From an uncultured Sulfurovum sp. (GTDB taxonomy: Bacteria > Campylobacterota > Campylobacteria > Campylobacterales > Sulfurovaceae), in NCBI GenBank assembly GCA_902727895.1, contig CACVAP010000002.1, forward strand, positions 1 to 57,221: a stretch of 57,221 nucleotides of DNA. The letters run 5' to 3'. The first letter of the stretch is position 1. Each line of letters starts with the position of its first letter. The translations under genes were made by a program, and so were the position numbers. Under the pieces are notes generated by a model that searched no databases, was not told the origin of the DNA, and saw nothing but the letters and a program-made list of their open reading frames with translations. Below are positions 27,571 to 36,067 of the stretch, piece by piece.

Positions 27571-27816
27571 ATGCGAGTAGACAAGTGGTTAGCAGCAGTT
27601 AATGTAGTAAAAAGAAGAACAGTGGCTTCTGACATGGTAAAGTCTGGCGTTGTTTTTATAAATGATATGAAAGCAAAAGCCAGTAAAAATGTTGTAATTG
27701 GAGATAAGATAACCATTGAGTATCTTAAAGGGGCTAAAAACTATGAAGTTTTACAGATCCCGACAACAAAAACCATACCAAAAAGTAAAAAAGATGAATA
27801 CGTTAAAGAGTTATAA
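27571..27816 (+). CDS. S4-domain RNA-binding protein (HslR/RqcP-like)
   Basis: 81 residues, essentially one S4 domain: MRVDKWLAAVNVVKRRTVAS at the start and VVFINDMKAKASKNVVIGDKITIEY in the second half. HslR (Hsp15) and RqcP relatives bind tRNA/50S complexes on stalled large subunits. It heads a plus-strand cluster leading to trpD, tsaE and lptB. In Campylobacter an S4 gene stands just before tsaE, which supports conserved linkage. The C-terminus is short and basic (PKSKKDEYVKEL). Confidence 0.85.
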   Translation: MRVDKWLAAVNVVKRRTVASDMVKSGVVFINDMKAKASKNVVIGDKITIEYLKGAKNYEVLQIPTTKTIPKSKKDEYVKEL

Positions 27817-27834
27817 TATAGAAGTGGAGAAAAA

Positions 27835-28815
27835 ATGACAACCAGAGAAAAATTTGAAAAATTATTTGCGAATGAATTAACTACAGAAGATGCAAGAGCA
27901 TTTTTGATTGAGCTTTATGAAAAGGGTGAAACAGCAGAAGAGATTGCCATTGCAGCTTCTGTGATGCGTGAACATTCTATTAAGCTTCCTATGACAGATG
28001 AGTTAAAAGAAAAAGCCATTGATGTTGTTGGAACAGGTGGAGATAAAAGTGGTAGTTTTAATATTTCTACAACGGTAGCACTTTTACTAGCAGCCATGGG
28101 TAAAACAGTAGCAAAACATGGAAACAGAAGCATTACTTCTAATTCTGGTTCAGCAGATTTACTAGAAGCTTTAAATATTAATTTGAATTTAACACCTGAA
28201 CAACAAGTTGAGATGTTAGAGAAGACAGGTTTTTGTTTTATTTTTGCTGTCAATCATCATCCTGCTATGAAACATATTATGCCTATTCGTCACTCGATTG
28301 AGCACAGAACCATCTTTAATCTTTTGGGACCATTAACAAACCCTGCTGGAGCGAAGAAGTATTTATTGGGTGTTTTTCATCCAGAGTTTATTGAGCGTAT
28401 GGCGAATGCTTTACTTGAGCTAGATATTACCCGTGCATTTGTGGTTAGTTCAAATGATGGAATGGATGAAATAGCCTTAGCGACAACCACACCCTTTGCT
28501 TATGTAGAAGATGGGAAAATTTCAACAGGTTTGGTAAAGCCAACTGATTTTGGTTTTCGTATGGCTGGTAAAGGTGAGATTATGGGTGGAACAGCAGAAC
28601 ACAATGCCATGATTACCCGTGAGATTTTTGCAGGTATTGAAAAAGATGCTAAGTTAGACATTGTTTTACTTAACACGGCGTTTGCACTTTTTGCAGATGG
28701 TTCAGTTAGAGATATGAAAGAAGCTTTAGACATGGTAAAAGAGTGTATTAACTCTGGACAAGCCACCAAACATTTAGAATATATTTCTGAAGTTTCAAAT
28801 TCATTTTCGAAGTAG
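27835..28815 (+). CDS. trpD: Anthranilate phosphoribosyltransferase
   Basis: 326 residues. It transfers phosphoribose from PRPP to anthranilate in tryptophan synthesis. Signatures are DVVGTGGDKSGSFNISTTVA (PRPP binding), AKHGNRSITSNSGSADLLEAL and IFNLLGPLTNPA. Length is typical. It is 18 bp after the S4 gene and 6 bp before tsaE, and no other trp genes are in the window, so it has been placed inside an otherwise conserved S4-tsaE-lptB group. Transcription probably continues into tsaE and lptB. Confidence 0.96.
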   Translation: MTTREKFEKLFANELTTEDARAFLIELYEKGETAEEIAIAASVMREHSIKLPMTDELKEKAIDVVGTGGDKSGSFNISTTVALLLAAMGKTVAKHGNRSITSNSGSADLLEALNINLNLTPEQQVEMLEKTGFCFIFAVNHHPAMKHIMPIRHSIEHRTIFNLLGPLTNPAGAKKYLLGVFHPEFIERMANALLELDITRAFVVSSNDGMDEIALATTTPFAYVEDGKISTGLVKPTDFGFRMAGKGEIMGGTAEHNAMITREIFAGIEKDAKLDIVLLNTAFALFADGSVRDMKEALDMVKECINSGQATKHLEYISEVSNSFSK

Positions 28816-28821
28816 GAACTT

Positions 28822-29232
28822 ATGGAGATTATCGTAGCTGAGAATGAAATAGATGAGGTTGTTAATTATTTAAATGAAATATTACCAAGTTCTGCGATTA
28901 TTTTTCTAACAGGAAATCTAGCAGCTGGAAAGACAACACTTACTAAAAATATTGTGAAGTCAAAAGGAATTGAAGGAGAAGTAACTTCTCCTACTTTTTC
29001 TTTACAACAGTGTTATGATGCTAACATTTTTCACTATGACCTTTACCGAATAGAAAACTCAGAATTCATGGAACTTGGACTTTTTGAAGAGTTTGACAAA
29101 GAAGGTTGGCATTTTGTAGAGTGGGGTGATGAAGCATTAAAAAGCTTTTTTCTAAATGCAGGATACGATATCTTTACCGTTACAATAACACCATATGAAG
29201 ATAAAAGAAAATACAGTATCGAGAAGAATTAA
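28822..29232 (+). CDS. tsaE: tRNA threonylcarbamoyladenosine (t6A) synthesis ATPase TsaE
   Basis: 136 residues. The P-loop is LTGNLAAGKTTLTKNIV and the family segments VTSPTFSLQQCY, HYDLYRIEN and HFVEWGDEA follow in order. TsaE works with TsaB and TsaD to make the t6A37 modification of ANN-decoding tRNAs. Its stop codon overlaps the lptB start by one base (TAATG), indicating translational coupling. tsaE-lptB adjacency is conserved in Campylobacter (Cj0668-Cj0669). Confidence 0.94.
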   Translation: MEIIVAENEIDEVVNYLNEILPSSAIIFLTGNLAAGKTTLTKNIVKSKGIEGEVTSPTFSLQQCYDANIFHYDLYRIENSEFMELGLFEEFDKEGWHFVEWGDEALKSFFLNAGYDIFTVTITPYEDKRKYSIEKN

Positions 29233-29963
29233 TGGAAAATATACACACACTTGAAGCAAAAAACCTTTCTAAAACTATTAAAAAAACAACCATTGTACAT
29301 GATGTATCGGTAAAAGTCTCATCACGTGAAATTGTTGGTCTTTTAGGACCTAATGGGGCAGGGAAAACCACCTCTTTTTATATGATATGTGGTTTAACAG
29401 ATGCAACAAAAGGTTCGGTTTTTATTGATACTGAAGAGGTAACAAAAATGCCTTTAAGTAAACGTGCAAAGTTAGGAATTGGATATTTACCTCAAGAGTC
29501 AAGTATTTTTAAAGACTTGTCAGTGGAAGACAATCTATGGATGGCAGCAGAAGCTATGAAAATAGATGAAAAAGTAGCAAAGAAACGTATTGAAAATCTT
29601 TTAAACCTTTTTAACATTGAGCCTATTCGTAAGCGTTTTGGTATTCAACTTTCAGGTGGTGAACGAAGACGTGTTGAGATTGCACGTGCATTGGTAGCTG
29701 AACCAAAGTTTCTTCTACTAGATGAACCCTTTGCTGGAGTTGATCCCATTGCTGTTGAAGACATTCAAGGAATTATTAGAGAACTTATTAAGTTAAACAT
29801 GGGTGTGCTTATTACCGATCATAATGTTCGTGAGACATTGGGTATATGTGATAGAGCATATGTTATGAAGTCTGGTGAAATGCTTGCATCTGGTACAAGT
29901 GAAGAGATTAAAAATGACCCAAATGTTATTAAATACTATCTTGGTGAAAACTTTCATTTCTAG
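29232..29963 (+). CDS. lptB: LPS export ABC transporter ATPase LptB
   Basis: 243 residues. Walker A LLGPNGAGKTTSFYMICGL, Q-loop LPQESSIFKDL, signature LSGGERRRVEIARAL, Walker B LLLDEPFAGVDP and switch His in ITDHNVRETL match LptB closely. It powers extraction of lipopolysaccharide from the inner membrane with LptFG and the LptCADE bridge (genes not in this window). Start codon overlaps tsaE. In relatives rpoN usually follows; here atpB follows after 144 bp. Confidence 0.95.
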   Translation: MENIHTLEAKNLSKTIKKTTIVHDVSVKVSSREIVGLLGPNGAGKTTSFYMICGLTDATKGSVFIDTEEVTKMPLSKRAKLGIGYLPQESSIFKDLSVEDNLWMAAEAMKIDEKVAKKRIENLLNLFNIEPIRKRFGIQLSGGERRRVEIARALVAEPKFLLLDEPFAGVDPIAVEDIQGIIRELIKLNMGVLITDHNVRETLGICDRAYVMKSGEMLASGTSEEIKNDPNVIKYYLGENFHF

Positions 29964-29981
29964 ATAAAAATCATGAAAGTT
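29949..29981 (+). terminator. Possible terminator straddling the lptB stop codon
   Basis: AACTTTCAT (29949-29957) and ATGAAAGTT (29973-29981) form a perfect 9-bp stem with a 15-nt loop. No T-tract follows, so support is weak. Confidence 0.3.
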
Positions 29982-30067
29982 ATGTCACAAAAATACCCAA
30001 AGAAAATATTGCCATTACTTAATGTAAATTTATTCTTAACATAACGATAAGCTAAGGCGTTCTAAGC

Positions 30068-30073
30068 TATAAT
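30068..30073 (+). promoter_or_regulatory. -10 box upstream of atpB
   Basis: TATAAT in AAGCTATAATCC, 34 nt before the atpB start. Confidence 0.5.
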
Positions 30074-30107
30074 CCCACCAAATTATTTTCTAACAGAGGA
30101 TGGATAA

Positions 30108-30785
30108 ATGGAAGCACCATGGACTTTTATAGGCGTTTTTACAGGGCACGGACCACTATTGATGGCTGTACACTTACTTTTAGTGGCAGTAATTATTTTA
30201 TTTATAGCTAAGGCAGCTATTTCAACAATGAAAGCAATACCAACTGGAGCACAAAATGCTTTAGAAGCATTTATTCAGGGTACAATCTCAATGGGTAATG
30301 ACACTATTGGTAAAGATAGAGCTAGAAAGTATTTACCATTAATCTTAACAATTGGTTTAGTTGTATTAATCTCTAACTTAATTGGTATTATTCCAGGATT
30401 TGAATCTCCAACATCTAATATTAATATTACTCTTCCTCTAGCATTAGTAGTTTTTATATACTACAACTATGAAGGTATTAGAGAAAAGGGCGCGAAAAAT
30501 TATTTTGCTCACTTTATGGGACCAGTTCCTATTCTTGCACCATTAATGTTTCCAATTGAAATTTTATCTCACTTATCAAGAATTGTTTCTCTTTCATTCA
30601 GACTTTTTGGTAACATTAAGGGAGATGACCTTTTCCTAGCAGTATTACTTATGTTAGTACCATTCTTTGCACCACTTCCTGCTTACGCATTATTAACATT
30701 CTTTGCAGTATTACAAACATTCATTTTTATGATACTTACATATGTTTACCTTGCAGGTGCTATATTAGTAGACGAAGACCATTAG
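30108..30785 (+). CDS. atpB: ATP synthase F0 subunit a
   Basis: A 225-residue polytopic membrane protein with about five helices. The key half-channel segment reads LSHLSRIVSLSFRLFGNIKGDDL, with the essential Arg in SFRLFGN, and the C-terminal ALLTFFAVLQTFIFMILTYVYL. It forms the proton path beside the c-ring. As in other Campylobacterota it is encoded apart from the main F1 operon. RBS GAGGA precedes ATG 30108. It is followed after 27 bp by a small membrane protein, as in Campylobacter. Confidence 0.95.
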   Translation: MEAPWTFIGVFTGHGPLLMAVHLLLVAVIILFIAKAAISTMKAIPTGAQNALEAFIQGTISMGNDTIGKDRARKYLPLILTIGLVVLISNLIGIIPGFESPTSNINITLPLALVVFIYYNYEGIREKGAKNYFAHFMGPVPILAPLMFPIEILSHLSRIVSLSFRLFGNIKGDDLFLAVLLMLVPFFAPLPAYALLTFFAVLQTFIFMILTYVYLAGAILVDEDH

Positions 30786-30812
30786 GTCATTGAAGATAAA
30801 AGTAGAAAGCGC

Positions 30813-31076
30813 ATGAAACTTTCATCTCCTCTTTTATCTTTCCTAGTAAATTTTTTACTAGGTGCATCTTGGGCTTTTGCCTTTGCAGGTGCAACTATTT
30901 TCTTTTACCTTTTTTTAGAAGTTAACCTTATGTATGCAATCTTTGCTGCATTCTTAGGTATGTTACCTGGTGCATTTTTTATATTATTCATTGAGTACTT
31001 TTTAATGAAACATGAAAAATTAATCGAACTTAAAAAACAAACAAAACTTCTTGAAGAGCTTGTAAGTAAATCATAA
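30813..31076 (+). CDS. Small integral membrane protein next to atpB
   Basis: 87 residues with two hydrophobic segments (about 5-30 and 34-62) and a charged C-terminal tail (KHEKLIELKKQTKLLEELV) likely to be a short cytoplasmic helix. No domain recognised. A similar small membrane protein follows atpB in Campylobacter (Cj1203c), so it may be a conserved accessory of unknown role. Its stop overlaps the start of the ThiE-like gene (TAATG). Confidence 0.75.
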   Translation: MKLSSPLLSFLVNFLLGASWAFAFAGATIFFYLFLEVNLMYAIFAAFLGMLPGAFFILFIEYFLMKHEKLIELKKQTKLLEELVSKS

Positions 31077-31615
31077 TGATTGCTTATGCTATCAGTGATC
31101 CCTCAACTTTAAACTTTACAACATTAGAACAAGACATAAAACGCTTTGTGACAAAAGCAGATATACTTGTCTATAGAGATAAATTTACCGATAAGTATGC
31201 TTTAAATGCAAAGATATTTTTATTAGAAGCACAAAAGTACAACTTAGAAAAAATCCTTTTACATACTGATTATGAGTTAGCACATGAATTAAAAGCCGAT
31301 GGTGTACATCTAAAATCAACGCAGTTTGATGACATTGTAAAGTCAAAAGCTTTAGGTTTATTTGTTGTTATAAGTACACATACGAAGGAAGAAGCAGAAA
31401 AAGCAGAAGCATTAGGAGCTGACATGGTAACTTTCAGTCCAGTCTTTGCATCACCTAATAAAGGTAAACCTAAAGGAGTAGAAGCGCTTAATAAGCTTGT
31501 TTCTATGCTCTCTATACCTGTTATTGCTTTGGGTGGGATTGTTACTTCTGAGCATATTGAATTATGTAAAAAAAATGGAGCATTTGGTTTTGCTTCTATT
31601 CGATACTTTGGTTAG
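31076..31615 (+). CDS. Thiamine-phosphate synthase family protein (ThiE/TenI-like)
   Basis: A 179-residue TIM-barrel. Family segments are ILVYRDKFTDKY, ILLHTDYELAHELKADGVHL, VVISTHTKEEAEKAEALGADMVTFSPVFASPNKGKPKG and VIALGGIVTSEHI. ThiE joins thiazole phosphate to hydroxymethylpyrimidine diphosphate; the related TenI aromatises thiazole tautomers. The sequence is about 30 residues shorter than E. coli ThiE and lacks the usual QxRxK motif (reads VYRDK), so TenI-like function is equally possible. Translationally coupled to the upstream membrane protein. Confidence 0.75.
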   Translation: MIAYAISDPSTLNFTTLEQDIKRFVTKADILVYRDKFTDKYALNAKIFLLEAQKYNLEKILLHTDYELAHELKADGVHLKSTQFDDIVKSKALGLFVVISTHTKEEAEKAEALGADMVTFSPVFASPNKGKPKGVEALNKLVSMLSIPVIALGGIVTSEHIELCKKNGAFGFASIRYFG

Positions 31616-31638
31616 AGGGGAAGTTTAAACATCTTCTA

Positions 31639-32553
31639 TTATAAGTAAAATCGCGTAATAACTTCTGATAACAAAAATAGCATAGGTATAAATATAAGTG
31701 TACTAAGCATAATAAGCGTCGTAACATCTTGAGGACGACAGTTATATAGTGATGCTAAGTTAATATTCGCAACAGCTAATGGTACGGTCATTTCCATTAT
31801 AATGATGGCTTGTACAAACAGGGATAAGTCTGTAAAACTAAGTATGAAGGCTGTACTTAAAGGGATTAACAGAAATTTTTGTGACATGACAGTAATCAGA
31901 ATGGACTTTTTAATGTTACTAAGTTTAATACCATAGAGAAATGTACCGAGTAAAAAGAGTTGTAACACTATACCTGCATACGCACCCATTTTTAAAAATT
32001 CATTGATTTGTGGAGCAAGGCTTACATCATTGATATTAATTAATATGGCAATGATAGAAGCTGGAATTATAGGGATTTTTATAATGTTAAAAAGAGACTT
32101 TTTAATGGAAAATGAACCTCGTGAATAGATGTAAACGCCAAAAATATAAACAACAAAAACATTGGCAAGATTTATAAGTGTGGTATAGATAACAGACTCC
32201 ATACCAAAGAGCGCAATACCTAATGGAATACCAATGTTCCCAGTATTACCCACAAAACCTGCTATGGAGACAATCGCCCTCTCTTTTGGATCTTTTATGA
32301 GTCGTTTGGCTATGAATAGGATTGGTAAAAGCAAGACTAAGATGATGGCTATGTAGTAGAGAGGTACACTTAGATGGTCAGCTGAAAGTTTGGCTGTGGA
32401 AAATCCCCAAACGGTTACAAAGGCTTGCAAAAAATAGACAGAAAAAAGCGTAAGGGTTTTCGAACTCATCTCTTCTTTAAAAATACGTTTGGCAAGATAA
32501 CCTAGAAATATGAATACATAGACGAACATAATAGAGAGTAGGGTTTCAAACAT
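31639..32553 (-). CDS. AEC (auxin efflux carrier) family transporter
   Basis: 304 residues with about ten predicted membrane helices in two halves. The family motif GFVGNTGNIGIPLGIALFG marks the first half and LAVANINLASLYNCRP the second. AEC permeases in bacteria export or import organic acids such as malate, but substrate cannot be read from sequence. It is a single gene, convergent with the ThiE-like gene and divergent from the DedA gene. Confidence 0.85.
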   Translation of the reverse strand: MFETLLSIMFVYVFIFLGYLAKRIFKEEMSSKTLTLFSVYFLQAFVTVWGFSTAKLSADHLSVPLYYIAIILVLLLPILFIAKRLIKDPKERAIVSIAGFVGNTGNIGIPLGIALFGMESVIYTTLINLANVFVVYIFGVYIYSRGSFSIKKSLFNIIKIPIIPASIIAILININDVSLAPQINEFLKMGAYAGIVLQLFLLGTFLYGIKLSNIKKSILITVMSQKFLLIPLSTAFILSFTDLSLFVQAIIIMEMTVPLAVANINLASLYNCRPQDVTTLIMLSTLIFIPMLFLLSEVITRFYL

Positions 32554-32586
32554 AAAGAATTTGCCTAATTTTTAAAGAAATCATAC

Positions 32587-32592
32587 TATAAT
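32587..32592 (+). promoter_or_regulatory. -10 box upstream of the DedA gene
   Basis: TATAAT in CATACTATAATC, 35 nt before the TTG start in the spacer divergent from the AEC gene. Confidence 0.5.
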
Positions 32593-32627
32593 CTTTCAAA
32601 AATTCAAACTTTTATTAAAGGCTATTT

Positions 32628-33188
32628 TTGGAAGATACATTAACATCATTAAGTACTTGGGGATACCTAGCATTAGCTTTCTTCTCTTTTGGAGGCTCAC
32701 TAGTTGTGGTTGCAGCAGCTGGTGTTTTATCGTTTATGGGAGAGATGAATCTTTATGTTTCATTGGGACTTGCCATAGTCTTTAATTATATTGGAGATAT
32801 GTTTCTGTTTTATTTAGGTAAGTACCATAAAGCAGATATAAAACCTTATTTTGAAAAACATAAAAGAAAGATTGCACTCTCCACCTTGATATTACGTAAA
32901 TATGGTGTTTTGGCTATATTTATTCAAAAATTTCTTTATGGTATTAAAACTTTAATCCCTATTTCCATGGCGATTTCTCGTTATGATTTTATGAAGTTTG
33001 GGCTTTATAATGTGTTTGCTTCTATCTTTTTTGTGAGTGTTATTATGCTTAGTTCTTTTTATGCTGGTGAAACCATTAAAGCTTTATTTGAGTCATTTAA
33101 AGAATATCCTTGGGTTCCTTTTGTTGTACTTTTTTCTGTTATTGGCGCTATTTGGTACGGTATGGAACATTTAACTAAAAGAAAATAG
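32628..33188 (+). CDS. DedA family membrane protein (SNARE-associated/VTT domain)
   Basis: 186 residues with four to five membrane segments. The family shows in GYLALAFFSFGGSLVVVAAAG, GDMFLFYLGKYH, and KFLYGIKTLIPISMAISRYDF, where the conserved Arg is replaced by Lys/Tyr context (usual F-R-x-x-R/P-G motif is degenerate). DedA proteins are lipid scramblase or flippase-like (undecaprenyl phosphate or PE transport). Start is TTG at 32628 with AAAGG 6 nt upstream. The phosphatase gene begins one base after its stop. Confidence 0.82.
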   Translation: MEDTLTSLSTWGYLALAFFSFGGSLVVVAAAGVLSFMGEMNLYVSLGLAIVFNYIGDMFLFYLGKYHKADIKPYFEKHKRKIALSTLILRKYGVLAIFIQKFLYGIKTLIPISMAISRYDFMKFGLYNVFASIFFVSVIMLSSFYAGETIKALFESFKEYPWVPFVVLFSVIGAIWYGMEHLTKRK

Positions 33189-33189
33189 T

Positions 33190-33780
33190 ATGAAATTACC
33201 TACTATTTACTTGCTTCGGCATGGTCAGACTGTCTGGAATGCAGAAGGACGTTATCAAGGTCAGTTAGATTCTCCTTTAACTAAAAAAGGAGAGGCGCAA
33301 GCAAAGATTAATGCTTTAAAGTTAAAAAAGTATATAGACATTAATAGTGTAAAGTTTTTTTCGTCTCCTTTGGGTCGGGCAAAAGACACGGCAAAGATTA
33401 TAGCTCGATTGAACGATATGAATACTAGTGATATTATTTTTGAAGAAGCCATTCAAGAGTTTAATTATGGTATTTTTGAAGGTCAAACAAAAGAGTATTG
33501 TAAAACTCAGTATGCATTGGAGTTCAAAGAGCGTGAGACTGATAAGTTTAACTATATAGTAGAGGGTGGTGAATCATATGTTAAAGTGTATGAACGTTTA
33601 AATATCTGGTTAAAGTCTATTCAAAATGAAAAAGTTATTGTGGTTGTAGCACATGAAATGATAAATAGAGCCTTAAGAGGAATCTACTGTGGTATGGAAA
33701 GTAATGAGATGTTGACATTACGTCAAGCTAATGATGTACTCATAAAGTTAGAAAATGCTTCTGAGGAAATTTTAGATTAA
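33190..33780 (+). CDS. Histidine phosphatase family protein (phosphoglycerate-mutase fold)
   Basis: 196 residues. The catalytic LLRHGQTVWNAEGRYQGQLD motif places the phospho-His about residue 11. FSSPLGRAKDTAKII and the late VVVAHEMINRALRG supply the second Arg and His. Members act as phosphoglycerate mutases, alpha-ribazole phosphatases (CobC) or other phosphatases; specificity is not decided by sequence. It forms a two-gene unit with dedA. Confidence 0.88.
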   Translation: MKLPTIYLLRHGQTVWNAEGRYQGQLDSPLTKKGEAQAKINALKLKKYIDINSVKFFSSPLGRAKDTAKIIARLNDMNTSDIIFEEAIQEFNYGIFEGQTKEYCKTQYALEFKERETDKFNYIVEGGESYVKVYERLNIWLKSIQNEKVIVVVAHEMINRALRGIYCGMESNEMLTLRQANDVLIKLENASEEILD

Positions 33781-33847
33781 AATCGTTACAAATACTTTAA
33801 AATAGGTGTTTAATCGTATTTAAAATTTCTTATTAAAATTATTTCGG

Positions 33848-33853
33848 TATAAT
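33848..33853 (+). promoter_or_regulatory. -10 box upstream of rpoD
   Basis: TATAAT in CGGTATAATGC, 54 nt before the rpoD start. Confidence 0.5.
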
Positions 33854-33907
33854 GCACAAAAAATAGTATCTAAATATACCATTAATCTTACCTAAGGAGT
33901 CTTCCTC

Positions 33908-35770
33908 TTGGCTGCAAAAGACATCAATAAAAAATTAGAAGAAATGTTTAAAGAGTGTAAAAAGTCTGACTTACTTACCTTTGAAGACGTAGCAAAAGAA
34001 TTCGATAAACAACCAACTTTGGTTCAATCAAAAAAGATTCTTAAACTTTCACAAACACATAAAATCAATCTAGTAACCTCTTCAGAATATGCACATTTTC
34101 TTTCAGTTTCTGAAAAGAAAAAACGTGAAGAAGCACGAAAAAGAGAAATGGAAAGTGGTGAATCTGAAGGCTTTGATTTCTTAAAAGAAAAAGAGCTTTT
34201 AGAGTGGAGCCGTTCTGACTCTCCTGTACGTATGTATCTTCGTGAGATGGGTAAGATTCCGTTACTTACAAAAGAAGAAGAAGTATTTTTAAGTAGAGAA
34301 ATTGAAGCTGGTGAAGATGTAATCTTAGATGCCATCTGTTCAGTTCCTTATCTTATTGACTATATTTTAAACTATAAAGGGCCTCTTTTAAACAGAGAAC
34401 GTCGTGTTAAAGAATTATTTAAAAGCTTTGAAGATGAAAAAGAGGACACTGATGAAAAGGGTGAAGCTAAAGTTGTAAGTGAAAGTGAGAAAACATCATC
34501 AGCTGATAAAGCTGCTGACAAGCGTGTAAAACAAGTTGTATCTTCATTTAAAGCACTTGAAAAAGCTAAAAAAGAGTGGATGAAGAGTCGCGATGAACTT
34601 GACATAGCACTTGAAGCTGGTACTGATGATGCTGAAAAAATTATGCATGAGCAGATGAGAGTTGCTTTTAAAAAACAACAACAAAAGTTAGCACTTATTG
34701 ATTTAGGACCTACTTCTAAACTTATTAATGAACTTGTAAAAGCCATGGAAACAGCACTTAAGAGTGATGATGGTTTTGATAAAGAACTTAAAAGATTAGA
34801 ATACAAATTACCACTTTTCAATGATGCCCTAAAAGAGAACCACAAGGGTATTTTAGAAAATATTTTAGAAATGGATAAAGAAGACATTACGGATGCTGTT
34901 CCTGAAACAACCATGGTAAGTACTTATGTTGAGATTAAAAAACTTTATGAAACCAGAGAAGCAAGTAAAGATAGTTTTAATCTTGACCCTGAAAAACTTG
35001 AAGAGATTTTAGGACAGATTCGTCGTGGTAAAAAACGTTCAGAGATAGCAAAAACTAGAATGGCTAAGTCTAACTTACGTCTTGTTGTTTCTATTGCTAA
35101 GCGTTACACAAACCGTGGTTTACCATTCCTTGACCTTATTCAAGAAGGTAACATTGGTCTTATGAAAGCTGTTGATAAATTTGAATACCAAAAAGGTTAT
35201 AAGTTTTCTACTTATGCTACATGGTGGATTCGTCAAGCTATTTCACGTGCCATTGCAGACCAAGCACGTACGATTCGTATTCCAATTCACATGATTGAAA
35301 CAATTAACAGAATTAACAAGATTATTAGAAAAGGTCTTCAAGAGACAGGTAAAGAACCAGATTTAGACACAATTGCTAAAGAAGTTGGATTATCCGTTGA
35401 TAAAGTTAAGAATGTTATTAAAATTACAAAAGAGCCAGTGAGTCTTGAAACACCTGTTGGTGATGAAGATGATGGACGATTTGGTGACTTTATTGAAGAT
35501 AAAGAGACAGTAAGCCCTTCAGATGCGGTACTTAATGATGACTTGAATAATCAGATTGATGAAGTTCTTGATCAGTTAAATGAACGTGAAAAAGCTGTTA
35601 TTCGAATGCGTTTTGGTCTTCTTTCAGATGAAAGTGATAGAACACTTGAAGAGATTGGGAAAGAGCTTAGAGTAACACGTGAACGTGTACGTCAAATTGA
35701 GTCTTCTGCGATTAAAAAATTAAAACACCCAAGAGTTGGGCGTAAACTTAAAAACTATATAGAGGGTTAA
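33908..35770 (+). CDS. rpoD: RNA polymerase sigma-70 (housekeeping) factor
   Basis: 620 residues. Region 1.2 is near [24 protein letters not shown], followed by a charged nonconserved insert (about 170-370), region 2 ([41 protein letters not shown], and the -10-recognising [14 protein letters not shown]), region 3, and region 4 ending in [20 protein letters not shown]. It directs core RNA polymerase to most promoters. The start is TTG at 33908: AAGGAG sits 8 nt upstream at 33894-33899 and no nearer ATG fits. A short hairpin overlaps the stop codon. Confidence 0.98.
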   Translation: MAAKDINKKLEEMFKECKKSDLLTFEDVAKEFDKQPTLVQSKKILKLSQTHKINLVTSSEYAHFLSVSEKKKREEARKREMESGESEGFDFLKEKELLEWSRSDSPVRMYLREMGKIPLLTKEEEVFLSREIEAGEDVILDAICSVPYLIDYILNYKGPLLNRERRVKELFKSFEDEKEDTDEKGEAKVVSESEKTSSADKAADKRVKQVVSSFKALEKAKKEWMKSRDELDIALEAGTDDAEKIMHEQMRVAFKKQQQKLALIDLGPTSKLINELVKAMETALKSDDGFDKELKRLEYKLPLFNDALKENHKGILENILEMDKEDITDAVPETTMVSTYVEIKKLYETREASKDSFNLDPEKLEEILGQIRRGKKRSEIAKTRMAKSNLRLVVSIAKRYTNRGLPFLDLIQEGNIGLMKAVDKFEYQKGYKFSTYATWWIRQAISRAIADQARTIRIPIHMIETINRINKIIRKGLQETGKEPDLDTIAKEVGLSVDKVKNVIKITKEPVSLETPVGDEDDGRFGDFIEDKETVSPSDAVLNDDLNNQIDEVLDQLNEREKAVIRMRFGLLSDESDRTLEEIGKELRVTRERVRQIESSAIKKLKHPRVGRKLKNYIEG

Positions 35771-35778
35771 TCCTCTAT
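35759..35778. terminator. Hairpin between convergent rpoD and the 95-residue protein gene
   Basis: ATAGAGG (35759-35765) and CCTCTAT (35772-35778) form a 7-bp stem with loop GTTAAT spanning the rpoD stop. No T-run is present, so it is a weak bidirectional terminator candidate. Confidence 0.4.
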
Positions 35779-35779
35779 G

Positions 35780-36067
35780 TTAAATACAAATTTCTTGTTT
35801 TAACTTTTCTTGGTTAAGCTTTTTAACAAGCTTAACGCTAAGATCCCCGTAACGTTCCTCATCCATTCCTAGTTTCTCTTTTAACCCAGCTATATCAGCA
35901 TCATTTGCCCAAGTATTTAATACTTTGAACTCTTTTTTTGTTAACTTTACTTTTAAAACAGCTTTTAGTTCATCTTCATCTTTGAGTGGAAGAATTAGTT
36001 TTCTAATATGTCTCTCTACTTCATCTCTTAGGGGTGTTGCTTCGTTTAGTATTTCATTTTCAGGCAT
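35780..36067 (-). CDS. Conserved hypothetical protein, 95 residues
   Basis: No family recognised. The protein is Lys/Glu-rich and predicted helical, with no membrane segment. The middle part (LTKKEFKVLNTWANDADIAG, then LKEKLGMDEERYGDLSVKLV) has a helix-turn-helix-like cadence reminiscent of sigma-factor region 4, but this is only a pattern impression. It immediately follows plsC on the minus strand (TAAATG junction), so it is the last gene of the ctp-pur-plsC run. Coding is supported by close packing and ordinary codon use. Confidence 0.65.
   Translation of the reverse strand: MPENEILNEATPLRDEVERHIRKLILPLKDEDELKAVLKVKLTKKEFKVLNTWANDADIAGLKEKLGMDEERYGDLSVKLVKKLNQEKLKQEICI

Noticed and set aside
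34372..34914. Open frame antisense to rpoD
   Set aside because: Extremely Ser-rich product from the reversed charged insert of sigma-70; no RBS or family.
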